This document shows positions 8,611-17,466 of a DNA stretch of 64,000 nt, one piece after another; the stretch's first letter is position 1; each line of letters opens with the position of its first letter. Source of the stretch: Flavobacterium sp. (lineage in GTDB: Bacteria; Bacteroidota; Bacteroidia; Flavobacteriales; Flavobacteriaceae); NCBI GenBank assembly GCA_024644655.1, contig JAHEHJ010000001.1, forward strand, positions 1 through 64,000, written 5' to 3'. The position numbers were made by a program, and so were the translations under genes. The notes under the pieces are model-generated. The model saw nothing but the letters and a program-made list of their open reading frames with translations, was not told where the DNA came from and did no database searches.

Positions 8611-10164
8611 TTATTTCGGATTAAGAACTACAAAAGGCACTATCATTTCTTCCAATGATATACCGCCATGTTGGTAGGTATTCCTGTAATAGCTTACATA
8701 GTGATTGTAATTGTTAACGTAGGCTAAAAATAAATCATTTTTCGCAAAAATATAAGAGCTACTCATGTTAATTGTAGGTAATCCTATTTTTTTAGGATCT
8801 CTAACAGCAAATACATCTTTGTCTTCATAGGTCAAACTTCTACCTGTTTTGTAGCGCAAATTTAAACTAGTGTTTTTATCTCCTATTACTTTTGATGGGT
8901 TTTTGACGTTGATAGTTCCGTGGTCAGTTGTAATGATTAATTTGAAACCCAATTTTTGAGCTTGTTGAATAATCTCAAGTAAGGGTGAGTTTTTAAACCA
9001 ACTCAAGGTTAAAGAACGGTAGGCTTTATCATCGGATGCCAATTCTTTTACTACATCCATTTCCGTTTTGGCATGAGATAGCATATCCACAAAGTTGTAC
9101 ACTACAGTAACCAATTGGTTGTCTTTTAGTCCTTTGAAGTTTTCAGCAAGTTTTTTGCCACTAGCCAAGTTGGTGATTTTAAAATAATCTTGTTTGATAT
9201 TCAAGCCCAAACGTTTCAAGTGAGCCGTTAAAAATTCAGCTTCATATAAGTTCTTTCCACCATCCTCTACATCATTTTTCCAATATTGTGGAAATTGTTT
9301 TTCCATTTCTAATGGGGTTAAACCTGAAAATATAGAGTTTCGCGCATATTGTGTTGCTGTAGGTAAACTGGCAAAATAAGGCACCTCTTTTTCTAATTTG
9401 TAGTGTTTGCTTACGGTACTTTCAATGGCTTTCCATTGATCGTAACGCAAGTTATCTATAACCACAAAAAGTACAGGTTTGTCTTTTTTGACCAATTCGG
9501 GCACTACCAATTCTCGGAATAGATTGTGGGATAGGATCGGTTTATCAGCTTTGGGTTCAAACCAATTCTCGTAGTTGCGCTCAATGAATTTACCAAATTG
9601 GACATTGGCCTCAACTTTTTGGCTTTCCAAAATTTCAAACATACTTTGGTCGTTGATGTTCTCCAATTCGATTTCCCAAAACAATAACTTTTTATACAAT
9701 TCAACCCAATCTTCGTAGGAGTTGACCATAGCCATTTCCATAGCTATTTTTCTAAATTCTTTTTGGTAATCCAACGTGGTTTTCTCCGAAATCAATCGGG
9801 AGTGATCTAAGTTCTTCTTCAAACTCAAAAGAATTTGATTTGGATTGACAGGCTTTATCAGGTAATCGGCAATCTTGGAACCGATAGCTTCTTCCATGAT
9901 ATATTCTTCTTCACTTTTCGTAATCATGATTACGGGTGTAGACGATTTTTTCTCTTTCATTTCGGATAGAGTTTCCAATCCACTCATTCCGGGCATATTT
10001 TCATCTAAAAAAACAATATCAAACTTACCTTCTTCAAAAGCGTCAATAGCATCTCTACCATTGTTGTAAGTGGTTACTTTGTAGTTCTTATTTTCTAAAA
10101 AAAGGATGTGGGGTTTGAGTAAATCAATTTCATCATCAACCCAAAGTATTTTGATTTTATCCAT
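8611..10164 (-). CDS. porX: PorX, response regulator with alkaline-phosphatase-like (PglZ) domain
   Basis: Regulator of the type IX secretion system and gliding in Bacteroidetes, acting with the kinase PorY. Of 517 residues, an N-terminal receiver domain covers about 1-120, with acidic pocket WVDDE and phospho-acceptor Asp54 in FLDENMPG, and Lys in LIKPVNP. A linker is followed by a PglZ/alkaline-phosphatase-superfamily domain (about 200-517) with FVVIDNLRYDQW, TQYARNSIFSGL, a DMLSH motif and TTDHGT, which hold the expected metal-binding residues. PorX has been shown in relatives to have phosphodiesterase activity on cyclic oligonucleotides. It heads the porX-tsaE-ald run. No porY is nearby. 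Confidence 0.93.
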   Translation of the reverse strand: MDKIKILWVDDEIDLLKPHILFLENKNYKVTTYNNGRDAIDAFEEGKFDIVFLDENMPGMSGLETLSEMKEKKSSTPVIMITKSEEEYIMEEAIGSKIADYLIKPVNPNQILLSLKKNLDHSRLISEKTTLDYQKEFRKIAMEMAMVNSYEDWVELYKKLLFWEIELENINDQSMFEILESQKVEANVQFGKFIERNYENWFEPKADKPILSHNLFRELVVPELVKKDKPVLFVVIDNLRYDQWKAIESTVSKHYKLEKEVPYFASLPTATQYARNSIFSGLTPLEMEKQFPQYWKNDVEDGGKNLYEAEFLTAHLKRLGLNIKQDYFKITNLASGKKLAENFKGLKDNQLVTVVYNFVDMLSHAKTEMDVVKELASDDKAYRSLTLSWFKNSPLLEIIQQAQKLGFKLIITTDHGTINVKNPSKVIGDKNTSLNLRYKTGRSLTYEDKDVFAVRDPKKIGLPTINMSSSYIFAKNDLFLAYVNNYNHYVSYYRNTYQHGGISLEEMIVPFVVLNPK

Positions 10165-10312
10165 AATGATACGTGTTTAATGCAAAGTTCTGTAATATAA
10201 AACGGAGTACTATTAAAATTAGTATAAAATAAATAAAAAATGTTTCAATTCCTGTCTAAGAGTAACTTTTACAGAACTGATAATTGTCATGCAGTAACCC
10301 GAAGCGAACCAT

Positions 10313-10320
10313 TATTTTTG
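10313..10320 (+). promoter_or_regulatory. putative -7 element for the MBL-rhodanese gene
   Basis: TATTTTTG, 22 bases before the ATG at 10343. The nearest upstream TTG (10284-10286) is 26 bases away, slightly beyond usual spacing. Confidence 0.3.
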
Positions 10321-10342
10321 GAAAAAATAAAAATACAATACG

Positions 10343-11761
10343 ATGAAGATAGAGCAACTGTATACGGGATGTTTAGCACATGCAGCTTATTATTTAGAAA
10401 GTAACGGAGAAGCCGCAATTTTTGATCCTTTACGAGAAGTACAGTCCTATATTGACAAAGCGGCTCTAGACCATGCTCAAATTAAATATGTATTTGAAAC
10501 TCATTTTCATGCCGATTTTGTTTCGGGACATTTGGATTTAGCCCAACGTGTTGGAGCAACTATTGTGTACGGACCTACAGCTAAGCCCAGTTTTGAAGCG
10601 GTAATTGCTACCGATAATGAACAGTTTAAAGTAGGGGGGTGTATTGTGAAAGCATTACATACTCCTGGGCATACCTTGGAAAGTACTTGTTATTTGCTGA
10701 TTGATGAAGAAGGGAAAGAGCAAGCCATTATAACAGGTGACACCTTGTTTATAGGAGATGTGGGTCGGCCTGATTTGGCGCAACACGTCATAGCTGATTT
10801 GACACAAGATAAATTAGCTCGTTTGTTATACTATTCGTTACGAACTAAAATAATGCCGTTATCAGATGATTTAATAGTGTATCCAAATCATGGTGCAGGT
10901 AGTGCTTGTGGTAAAATGATGAGCAAAGAAACTACAGATGTATTAGGAAACCAAAAAAGAACCAATTATGCCTTAAATCCGGATTTGACTGAAGAGGAGT
11001 TTGTAAGCGTTTTATTGAAAGGATTAACCAATCCACCTCAATATTTCCCTAAAAATGTAGTGATGAATATACAAGGCTATGATTCTATGGAGGTGATTTT
11101 GGATCGTGGATTAAAAGCCTATGACTTAAAAACTTTTTTGATAGTAGTTCATGAAACACAGCCTTTAGTATTGGATACCCGAAAAGCTAGTGAATTTGCA
11201 AAGGGCTTTATTCCGAATAGTATTAATATCGGTTTGGATAGTAATTTTGCGATGTGGGTTGGGGAAATGATACCCGATATCAAACAGAAAATAGTACTAA
11301 TTGCTAGCGATGCAGAGAAAGTAAAAGAAGCTATTATTCGATTGTCAAGAGTAGGGTATGACCATGCAATTGGTTACTTAGAAGGGGGATTTGATACTTG
11401 GCTAAAGGCAGGTAAAGCAGTAGAGACTGTGGACCGTATACATGCAACAGCCTTGCAGCATTTGGTAGAAATCCAGCAAGTGCCTGTATTTGATGTACGT
11501 AAACGAAGTGAATTCCAATCGGAGCACCTTATAGATGCGATTAATGTACCACTTAACGAGCTGCAAAACTCTTTTGACTTATTTCCAAAAGACCGCTATT
11601 TTGTACTTCATTGTGCGGGAGGGTACAGAAGTATGATTGCGGCCTCGTTATTAAAACAACAAGGTTTTCATAATTTCGCGGATGTAGAAGGTGGTTTCAA
11701 CGACATCAAATTGTCTTCGTTACCTTTAACAACCTATGTATGTCCCACCACTTTATTGTAA
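10343..11761 (+). CDS. MBL-fold hydrolase with two rhodanese domains (persulfide dioxygenase-like), copy 1
   Basis: Likely acts on persulfides or other sulfur compounds in the cytoplasm. The 472 residues comprise a metallo-beta-lactamase domain (about 1-240) with the metal-binding THFHADFVSGH (His54, His56, Asp58, His63), HTPGH and GDTLFIGDVGRPD, then two rhodanese-like domains. The first (about 255-360) lacks a catalytic Cys, having IASDAEK where the loop should be. The second (about 370-465) keeps the active Cys in HCAGGYRS. It is a same-length paralogue of the gene at 33820-35238; the first 95 residues are mostly identical. This copy has no transporter partner and is followed by the small Lys/Cys-rich peptide gene. 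Confidence 0.87.
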   Translation: MKIEQLYTGCLAHAAYYLESNGEAAIFDPLREVQSYIDKAALDHAQIKYVFETHFHADFVSGHLDLAQRVGATIVYGPTAKPSFEAVIATDNEQFKVGGCIVKALHTPGHTLESTCYLLIDEEGKEQAIITGDTLFIGDVGRPDLAQHVIADLTQDKLARLLYYSLRTKIMPLSDDLIVYPNHGAGSACGKMMSKETTDVLGNQKRTNYALNPDLTEEEFVSVLLKGLTNPPQYFPKNVVMNIQGYDSMEVILDRGLKAYDLKTFLIVVHETQPLVLDTRKASEFAKGFIPNSINIGLDSNFAMWVGEMIPDIKQKIVLIASDAEKVKEAIIRLSRVGYDHAIGYLEGGFDTWLKAGKAVETVDRIHATALQHLVEIQQVPVFDVRKRSEFQSEHLIDAINVPLNELQNSFDLFPKDRYFVLHCAGGYRSMIAASLLKQQGFHNFADVEGGFNDIKLSSLPLTTYVCPTTLL

Positions 11762-11787
11762 CTCTCAAATATTTGTTAAAGCGTGTG

Positions 11788-11814
11788 TTGTTTTGATAAA
11801 AATAGATATATTTG
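11788..11814 (+). promoter_or_regulatory. promoter for the Lys/Cys-rich peptide gene
   Basis: TTG at 11788-11790, a 16-base spacer, then TATATTTG at 11807-11814; start codon at 11849. The -7 box is exact and the spacer is one base short of the usual range. Confidence 0.45.
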
Positions 11815-11848
11815 AATAACAATAGCTATTAATTTAAAAATTTAAAAC

Positions 11849-12043
11849 ATGAAAAAAATAGTTTCAATACTAACTATCGCTGCGTTTATAGTAACAATGA
11901 GTGTAAATGCACAAGAAAAACAAGAGAAGAAAAAAGAGAAAGCTAAAACAGAAAAATCCTGTTCGGCAGCTGAAAAGAAATCATGTAGTGGAGAGAAAAA
12001 AGCAGGATGTTGTGCTGCTAAAAAAGCAGAAGGGAAAAAATAA
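11849..12043 (+). CDS. small secreted Lys/Cys-rich peptide
   Basis: A 64-residue product: a signal peptide (MKKIVSILTIAAFIVTMSVNAQ) and a mature part of about 42 residues made almost only of Lys, Glu, Ala, Ser, Gly and Cys. The four Cys fall as SCS, SCS and GCC within a lysine-rich background. It has no close family that I recognise. The exact promoter element upstream and the strong terminator directly downstream make it a real, independently transcribed gene rather than chance. Possible roles are metal or thiol chemistry in the periplasm; that is inference from composition only. Confidence 0.7.
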   Translation: MKKIVSILTIAAFIVTMSVNAQEKQEKKKEKAKTEKSCSAAEKKSCSGEKKAGCCAAKKAEGKK

Positions 12044-12062
12044 TTCAGTGTTATTATATAAG

Positions 12063-12093
12063 AAGTGCTTGAGGAATCAAGCACTTTTTTTTT
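12063..12093 (+). terminator. intrinsic terminator
   Basis: A 10-base stem (AAGTGCTTGA / TCAAGCACTT) with GGAA loop and nine Ts, 20 bases after the Lys/Cys-rich peptide gene. Confidence 0.9.
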
Positions 12094-12123
12094 AGTTTTA
12101 ATTTAAGATTCAACTTATTAATT

Positions 12124-12131
12124 TACTTTTG
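12124..12131 (+). promoter_or_regulatory. putative -7 element for the M13 peptidase gene
   Basis: TACTTTTG, 48 bases before the ATG at 12180; no clear -33 TTG at standard spacing. Confidence 0.3.
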
Positions 12132-12179
12132 GTACACAATACGAATTCGAATCTTTACAAATTATCAAAATAGAGTTAT

Positions 12180-14219
12180 ATGAATAGTAAAAACAAGTTT
12201 ATAATTGGTTTGATGGCTGCTGTACTAGGGGTGAGCTGCCAAAAAAAGGAAGTACAATTTCAAGATCCCTTATTGACTAATCGGGACACAACGGTAAGTC
12301 CGGCAGATGATTTTTTCAGTTATGCTAATGGCGGTTGGTTTAAGCGAAACCCGATTCCAAATAGTGAAAGCAGTAATGGTATTTTTAGAATGATAGGGGA
12401 TACTATCAATGCGCAAATCAAAGATATTTGTGAAAAATCAGCTAAAAATACCGATGCGGCTAAAGGAAGTAACGAGCAAAAAATAGGTGATTTTTATGCT
12501 TCAGGGATGGATACTTTGTCTATTGAAAAAGCAGGTTTAAAACCTCTTGCTGCTGATTTTAAGAAAATAGAAGCTATCACAGATGTGAATTCGTTAATGC
12601 AAACTATGGGGTATTTACATACGGTAGGTGCAGGTCCTGGATTTTCATTTTATGTGAGTCAAGATGATAAGATAAGTTCAAAACACGCGTTGTTTTTTAG
12701 TCAAGGAGGATTGGGATTAGGAAATAGAGACTATTATTTCAATACTGATGAGCAAACTACTAAAATTCGTTCGGAATACGTGAAACATTTGCAATTGATG
12801 AATCAATTTATGGGTGGTAATGCCGCAGATTCTCAAAAAGCAGCAGCTACTATTATGAAGATGGAAACTGAATTGGCTTCATACAGTAGAAAGTTAGAAG
12901 CGTTACGCGATCCAGTTAAGAATTACAACAAAATGCCTTTGTCGGAGTTTAAGGCTCTTACACCCTCAATTGCATGGGAAACAGTATTGTCAAAATTAGG
13001 AATTCAAAAAGCAGATTCTGTTATTGTAGGCCAACCTGAATTTTATCAAGGTTTAGAAAAAGAATTACACCATTATTCTATAGACGATTGGAAATTGTAT
13101 TTGAAATGGGATTTAGTCAATTCGTATGCCTCTTATTTGAATAATGCAATTGAGAAACAAAACTTTTACTTTTATTCAACTGTTATGAATGGGGTGAAAG
13201 AACAAAAACCACGATGGAAACGAATTGTAGAACAAACAGATGGGTCATTAGGCGAATTGATAGGACAAGTTTATGTATCTGATTATTTACCAAAAGGTTC
13301 TAAAGAGAAATTGTTGGAAATTGGAAATAACATTCGTGATGTCTATGCTGAGCATATCAAGAAATTAGATTGGATGAGTGATGTGACCAAGCAAAAGGCT
13401 TTAGGGAAGTTGAGTAAAATAGTGATGAAAGTGGGGTATCCAGACAAATGGAAGGATATGAGTAGTGTAGTAATTTCTAGAAATTCTTTTTGTGATAATG
13501 TAATGGCAGCCAATAAGTGGAGTTATAATTACATGATTAAAAAATATGGTAAACCAGTAGATAGAACGGAATGGGATATGTATCCACAGACGTATAATGC
13601 CTATTATAATCCAAGTAATAATGAAATCGTAGTACCTGCATGTAATATATTGGTGCCTGGATTTGAAGGAAGAATGCCAGATGATGCAATATTGTATGGT
13701 ATTATTGGTGGGTCTACTTTTGGACATGAAATTACCCATGGTTTTGATGATCAAGGAAGTCAATATGATGATAAAGGAAATTTGAAAAATTGGTGGACAG
13801 CAGAAGATTTGGCCAAATTCAAACAAAAAACAAAATTGATTGTAGATCAGTTTAGTAAGTTTGAAGCCTTGAAAGGTAAGTTTGTGAATGGCGATGCTAC
13901 ACAAGGAGAAAATATTGCCGATTTAGGAGGTGTTGTAATGGGATTTGAAGCATTCAAAAAATCAAAACAATACAAAAACAAGGAAAAGATTAGTGGTTTT
14001 ACACCAGAGCAACGCTACTTCTTGTCGTATGCTTACGCTTGGATGGTGCATCCAAAAGACGAAGCCTTAGCCCGACAAATTATGACGGATGTACATTCGC
14101 CAGCGAAGTATAGAATTAATGGACCTTTAGCAAATATTCCAGAGTTTTACCAAGCTTTTGGAATTAAGCCAGGAAGTCCAATGTATCAACCCGATAGTTT
14201 GCGAGTTGTGATTTGGTAA
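12180..14219 (+). CDS. M13-family zinc metallopeptidase, lipoprotein (PepO/neprilysin-like)
   Basis: Extracytoplasmic oligopeptidase of the neprilysin family, 679 residues, the normal size. A lipoprotein signal ends in the lipobox GVSC (Cys20), so it is lipid-anchored outside the cytoplasm. The N-terminal M13 domain is about 40-420. The catalytic domain has NAYYNPSNNEIVVPA near 478, the zinc motif HEITH near 515-519 and the third ligand Glu in ENIADLGG near 575. A C-terminal Trp is present, as in most M13 members. Function in peptide turnover is likely, with substrate unknown. Separate promoter and terminator suggest it is monocistronic. Confidence 0.95.
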   Translation: MNSKNKFIIGLMAAVLGVSCQKKEVQFQDPLLTNRDTTVSPADDFFSYANGGWFKRNPIPNSESSNGIFRMIGDTINAQIKDICEKSAKNTDAAKGSNEQKIGDFYASGMDTLSIEKAGLKPLAADFKKIEAITDVNSLMQTMGYLHTVGAGPGFSFYVSQDDKISSKHALFFSQGGLGLGNRDYYFNTDEQTTKIRSEYVKHLQLMNQFMGGNAADSQKAAATIMKMETELASYSRKLEALRDPVKNYNKMPLSEFKALTPSIAWETVLSKLGIQKADSVIVGQPEFYQGLEKELHHYSIDDWKLYLKWDLVNSYASYLNNAIEKQNFYFYSTVMNGVKEQKPRWKRIVEQTDGSLGELIGQVYVSDYLPKGSKEKLLEIGNNIRDVYAEHIKKLDWMSDVTKQKALGKLSKIVMKVGYPDKWKDMSSVVISRNSFCDNVMAANKWSYNYMIKKYGKPVDRTEWDMYPQTYNAYYNPSNNEIVVPACNILVPGFEGRMPDDAILYGIIGGSTFGHEITHGFDDQGSQYDDKGNLKNWWTAEDLAKFKQKTKLIVDQFSKFEALKGKFVNGDATQGENIADLGGVVMGFEAFKKSKQYKNKEKISGFTPEQRYFLSYAYAWMVHPKDEALARQIMTDVHSPAKYRINGPLANIPEFYQAFGIKPGSPMYQPDSLRVVIW

Positions 14220-14237
14220 TTCGATAAGCCTATATAA

Positions 14238-14270
14238 AAAGCCCCCAATGACATTGTCTTTGGGGGCTTT
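14238..14270. terminator. bidirectional terminator between M13 peptidase and SOD genes
   Basis: An 11-base GC-rich stem (AAAGCCCCCAA / TTGGGGGCTTT) with a possible inner CAATG/CATTG helix, placed between two convergent genes. Confidence 0.8.
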
Positions 14271-14299
14271 CTTATAATGTGATTTGTTTTACTAAAGTT

Positions 14300-15076
14300 T
14301 TACTTGGCGGCAGTAGCCTCTTCAAATCGTTCGGTTACTTTTTTCCAATTGATGACTTTAAAATAGGCTTCTATATATTTTCTACGTTTGTATTGATAAT
14401 CGAGATAATAAGCATGTTCCCAAACGTCTAGATTTAACAATGGAGTCCCAGAAATTAATTGTTTAGGCATTAAAGGATTATCTTGGTTGGGTGTACTTGT
14501 GATTTGTAATTTGCCGGATTTGTCAACGACTAACCAAGCCCAACCCGAGCCAAACTGTTTTTCAGCAGCGTCCATGAATTGATTTTTGAACACATCAAAG
14601 GATCCAAAATCACGAGTGATTAAACTAGCTATGGTATCTTTAGGTTCTCCGCCTGCTTTAGGTGCCATGCCTTCCCAAAATAAAGAGTGGTTGTAATAGC
14701 CACCCGCATTGTTGCGCAAGTCACTATTGTTTATGTCCATTTTTTTGAGGATATCTTCAATGGCCACATCGGTTAAATTGGCATCAGCAGCGACTAGTTT
14801 GTTTAAATTGTTAGTATACGTTAGGTAATGTTTGGAATAGTGCATTTCCATTGTAAGAATATCAATACTTGGCATTAATGCATTGTATTCATAAGGCAGT
14901 TTTACTAAAGGGAATTGACCTTCCTCAGCGGTTACATCTTCGGGGTGGCCAATAGTCACTTTTTCTGTAGCGGCAGGTAAAGGTACTTCAACCACTTCTT
15001 CTAGTTTTTTATGTTTACAAGAAGGAGTTAACAAAAGTAAAGTAAAGCACAGTGTTAGAGAAAAATACTTTTTCAT
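14300..15076 (-). CDS. lipoprotein Fe/Mn superoxide dismutase
   Basis: Converts superoxide to hydrogen peroxide and oxygen. The SOD core (about residues 55-255) has all four metal ligands: His79 (TMEMHYSKHY), His130 (YYNHSLFW), Asp217 and His221 (LDVWEHAYY). Gly at the pair before YYNH and Gln198 in NQDNP match the manganese-type pattern, though family rules are not decisive. Unusually there is a lipoprotein signal (lipobox TPSC, Cys20) and a 35-residue linker, so the enzyme should sit on the outside of a membrane rather than in the cytoplasm. It is last in the LUD-cdsA-psd-ACBP-SOD run, two bases after the ACBP gene. Confidence 0.92.
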   Translation of the reverse strand: MKKYFSLTLCFTLLLLTPSCKHKKLEEVVEVPLPAATEKVTIGHPEDVTAEEGQFPLVKLPYEYNALMPSIDILTMEMHYSKHYLTYTNNLNKLVAADANLTDVAIEDILKKMDINNSDLRNNAGGYYNHSLFWEGMAPKAGGEPKDTIASLITRDFGSFDVFKNQFMDAAEKQFGSGWAWLVVDKSGKLQITSTPNQDNPLMPKQLISGTPLLNLDVWEHAYYLDYQYKRRKYIEAYFKVINWKKVTERFEEATAAK

Positions 15077-15078
15077 AG

Positions 15079-15354
15079 TTACTTTTTGCCTTGATTAATT
15101 TCGTTTATTGATTGTATGTATAATTCTTTTGCTTCTTCGATGCTAAGGTGACTGATTTGCATCCAAGCATTGGTTTTGAATGCATTTCGTAAATCAAAAT
15201 CAGCAGAATGATTGTATTCAATGGTGCCAAAGGTTGCTTGTTTGTAATAGGCATACAAACGCAACTGTACATCTTGTGGTAGGGATGACTGTGTCATTTG
15301 TGAAGCAATATCTACGGCTTCTTGAAATCGAATTTCTAATTCTTTTTCCGGCAT
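15079..15354 (-). CDS. acyl-CoA-binding protein
   Basis: A 91-residue ACBP, the usual size for this four-helix family, which binds long-chain acyl-CoA in the cytoplasm. The signature LYAYYKQATFG is at about residues 38-48, and a conserved-type AWMQISHLSIEEAKELY helix follows. Its place between psd and the SOD gene, 11 bases after psd, ties it to phospholipid metabolism. ACBP is more typical of eukaryotes but is recurrent in Bacteroidetes. Confidence 0.92.
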   Translation of the reverse strand: MPEKELEIRFQEAVDIASQMTQSSLPQDVQLRLYAYYKQATFGTIEYNHSADFDLRNAFKTNAWMQISHLSIEEAKELYIQSINEINQGKK

Positions 15355-15365
15355 GTTATTACGAT

Positions 15366-16019
15366 TTATTTAAGGGCAACAATAGTTTTACCACCAACTG
15401 CCACTTCATTCAGTTTAACATTCACTTTGGTTCCAAGAGGTAAATAGATGTCAACTCGTGAACCAAATTTTATAAAACCGGCATCTTCACCTTGAACTAC
15501 TTGCATGCCTTCTTCGGCATAATTAACAATACGACGTGCCAAGGCACCTGCGATTTGTCGGTATAAAATTTCACCAAATTCTTTGGTTTCGATAACAACT
15601 GTAGTTCTTTCGTTCTCAGTACTTGCTTTTGGGTGCCATGCCACTAAATATTTTCCGGGATGGTACTTGCTAAACTTGATAATGCCATTTGCGGCATATC
15701 GGGTAACGTGTACATTAATAGGTGACATGAAAATAGAAACTTGAAGACGCTTGTCTTTGAAATATTCCTCTTCATATACTTCCTCAATGACTACAACTTT
15801 ACCGTCAACTGGCGCTATGATATGGTTGTCATTGATGGCCACAATTCTTTTTGGGTTTCTGAAAAATTGCAAAACCAATATCAAAAAAAGAATAGTTAAT
15901 ATTTGGATTCCTTTTTCCAACCAAATGATATCTGAAACCAATTTATGGGAAACTAAGAAAATAATAATAGTTAAGGATGTTGCAATTGCAATAATTTTTC
16001 CGCCTTCTTTATGAAACAT
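15366..16019 (-). CDS. psd: phosphatidylserine decarboxylase family protein
   Basis: Makes phosphatidylethanolamine from phosphatidylserine at the inner membrane, using a pyruvoyl group formed by self-cleavage. The chosen start at 16019 (MFHKEGGKIIAI) gives 217 residues, typical of the short class of these enzymes, and overlaps the end of cdsA by 11 bases. The ORF continues 42 bases upstream into cdsA but lacks family similarity there. A hydrophobic N-terminal region (two helices, about 10-45) precedes the catalytic part, with HVTRYAANG near 98 and the self-cleavage site Gly-Ser in KFGSRVD near 188. No pss gene for phosphatidylserine synthase is visible here. Confidence 0.93.
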   Translation of the reverse strand: MFHKEGGKIIAIATSLTIIIFLVSHKLVSDIIWLEKGIQILTILFLILVLQFFRNPKRIVAINDNHIIAPVDGKVVVIEEVYEEEYFKDKRLQVSIFMSPINVHVTRYAANGIIKFSKYHPGKYLVAWHPKASTENERTTVVIETKEFGEILYRQIAGALARRIVNYAEEGMQVVQGEDAGFIKFGSRVDIYLPLGTKVNVKLNEVAVGGKTIVALK

Positions 16020-16812
16020 AATATAAAATTTGATAAAACAAATAGATAAATGGAGCCACAAATATAATACTATCTAAGCGATCTAGAAAACCACCATGAC
16101 CTGGCATAATTGTTCCACTATCTTTTACTCCGGCTATTCGTTTGAATTTGGATTCAATTAAATCACCTAGGGTTCCGAATATTCCTGTTAGTAATGCAAT
16201 AATTAACCAATGAATGATAGATGCGTTGAGATAGAAATAGGCTAATAAAACTCCTGAAATACACGCGAATAATACGCCTCCAATAAATCCTTCAATGGTT
16301 TTTTTAGGAGATACGCGTTCAAAAAGTTTGTTTTTACCAATACTCATTCCTACTAGGTAGGCAAAGGTGTCGTTTGTCCAAATAATTACTAAAATAGAAA
16401 TGATTATTTCAGGATGATAGGTGTTAAAAAGGAATGGGATTTTAGTAAAAATAATGATAGGTAATAGTAAATACCCTATCAGGAATACGTATTTAGAATT
16501 TTGATCTAAAGCTTTTGAATGTTTCTCAAAAAGAAAATATAAGCATCTAAAGGAAACTAATAGGGATGCGATAAGCAATAATATTTCATTCGTTTTTACA
16601 CTGTTATTCAAATTGAATAAGATGTATACTATAGTTGCTATGATAATAGGAGCTATAGGTTTTAAATGAATTAATTTGCAGAATTCAACCACAGAGAAAA
16701 GTAATAATACCCCAAAAAGTAAAAGAAAACTATAGGGAGAATAGAGTGTGGCGCCAATTAAAAGCAATACGTATACCGCTCCAGATAATGCTCTTGTTAC
16801 AGTGGTATTCAT
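16009..16812 (-). CDS. cdsA: phosphatidate cytidylyltransferase
   Basis: Makes CDP-diacylglycerol, the branch point to all phospholipids. It is an integral membrane protein of 267 residues with about seven to eight hydrophobic helices. The C-terminal CDS signature is FKRIAGVKDSGTIMPGHGG followed by FLDRLDS (about 218-246). Its 3' end overlaps psd, and only one base separates it from the LUD gene upstream, so the genes are translationally close. Confidence 0.96.
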   Translation of the reverse strand: MNTTVTRALSGAVYVLLLIGATLYSPYSFLLLFGVLLLFSVVEFCKLIHLKPIAPIIIATIVYILFNLNNSVKTNEILLLIASLLVSFRCLYFLFEKHSKALDQNSKYVFLIGYLLLPIIIFTKIPFLFNTYHPEIIISILVIIWTNDTFAYLVGMSIGKNKLFERVSPKKTIEGFIGGVLFACISGVLLAYFYLNASIIHWLIIALLTGIFGTLGDLIESKFKRIAGVKDSGTIMPGHGGFLDRLDSIIFVAPFIYLFYQILYYVS

Positions 16813-16813
16813 A

Positions 16814-17419
16814 TTATAAATCCTCTAGTAGCAATAGGTATAAGTTCTTGGCAGAACTACCATATTGAAGAAAATCTTCGTCTTTTGCTTTTTCGAAATA
16901 TTTAATAGTTGTAATGTTAGTAGGGTAATCTTTGTCGTATTTCTTTTTGATTACACGAAGACCATCACTTTTGGTTTCTAAGATTTGACTTGTGGTTGCT
17001 AGTATGATAATATTATTGGGTAAGTCATTCGGTTTGTTTTGCTTAATTTGATTAGATGAAAAAAGAACAGAGCCTTCATCGGCAATTAAATTTTCACAAC
17101 TAGCCAATAAAAATTTGGGGTTTGCAGGTTTGTCAAAAGTTAATTTATTTTCTTCTAACAAACTAAATAACTTAGGTTCATAGCACAGAGCTTCGCATTC
17201 AAACCAATCGTTTTCTTCTAATATGTTTAAGAATTGGTCTTTTACTTCATTTAAGTTTTCACAATACAAAAACTTACCTCCATTTTTTTTAAAATTATAG
17301 GTGAACTTTTCGTCAGCAGGCAACAAAGAGAAACTGGATGGAGTGTTGTTGAATTCACTTTGACTTTCATCGTCAGAGGCATCATTACCAGCGCCAAAAA
17401 ATTTTCTGAAAAGACTCAT
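16814..17419 (-). CDS. LUD-domain protein (LutC/YkgG-like)
   Basis: A 201-residue cytoplasmic protein with a LUD-type domain, most evident in the C-terminal ADEGSVLF and NIIILATTSQIL segments, which resemble the LutC/YkgG core. In other bacteria LutABC oxidises lactate, but no lutA or lutB is adjacent. In flavobacteria this gene recurs between ftsH and cdsA, so its job may be different. The N-terminal 35 residues are Asp/Ser-rich and probably disordered. It is the first gene of the LUD-cdsA-psd-ACBP-SOD run, with a TAnnTTTG element upstream. Confidence 0.75.
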   Translation of the reverse strand: MSLFRKFFGAGNDASDDESQSEFNNTPSSFSLLPADEKFTYNFKKNGGKFLYCENLNEVKDQFLNILEENDWFECEALCYEPKLFSLLEENKLTFDKPANPKFLLASCENLIADEGSVLFSSNQIKQNKPNDLPNNIIILATTSQILETKSDGLRVIKKKYDKDYPTNITTIKYFEKAKDEDFLQYGSSAKNLYLLLLEDL

Positions 17420-17458
17420 GCTTGTGTGTATATAATCGAATTAAGAATTGAAATCCCT

Positions 17459-17466
17459 CAAAGATA
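17459..17466 (-). promoter_or_regulatory. putative -7 element for the LUD-cdsA-psd run
   Basis: CAAAGATA on the plus strand is TATCTTTG on the minus strand, about 40 bases before the LUD start. It touches the base of the ftsH terminator, so termination and re-initiation would be back to back. Confidence 0.3.

Noticed and set aside
11842-12084. Minus-strand frame opposite the Lys/Cys-rich peptide gene
   Set aside because: The plus-strand gene has a promoter, signal peptide and terminator; the minus frame crosses that terminator and has no support.
11907-12095. Second plus-strand frame over the Lys/Cys-rich peptide gene
   Set aside because: It runs in another frame of the same gene, has extreme Lys content, and ends inside the terminator.
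13401-13904. 167-residue frame opposite the M13 peptidase
   Set aside because: Antisense to the catalytic part of a conserved peptidase; odd composition rich in Ile, His and Phe is what the reverse strand of this gene would give.
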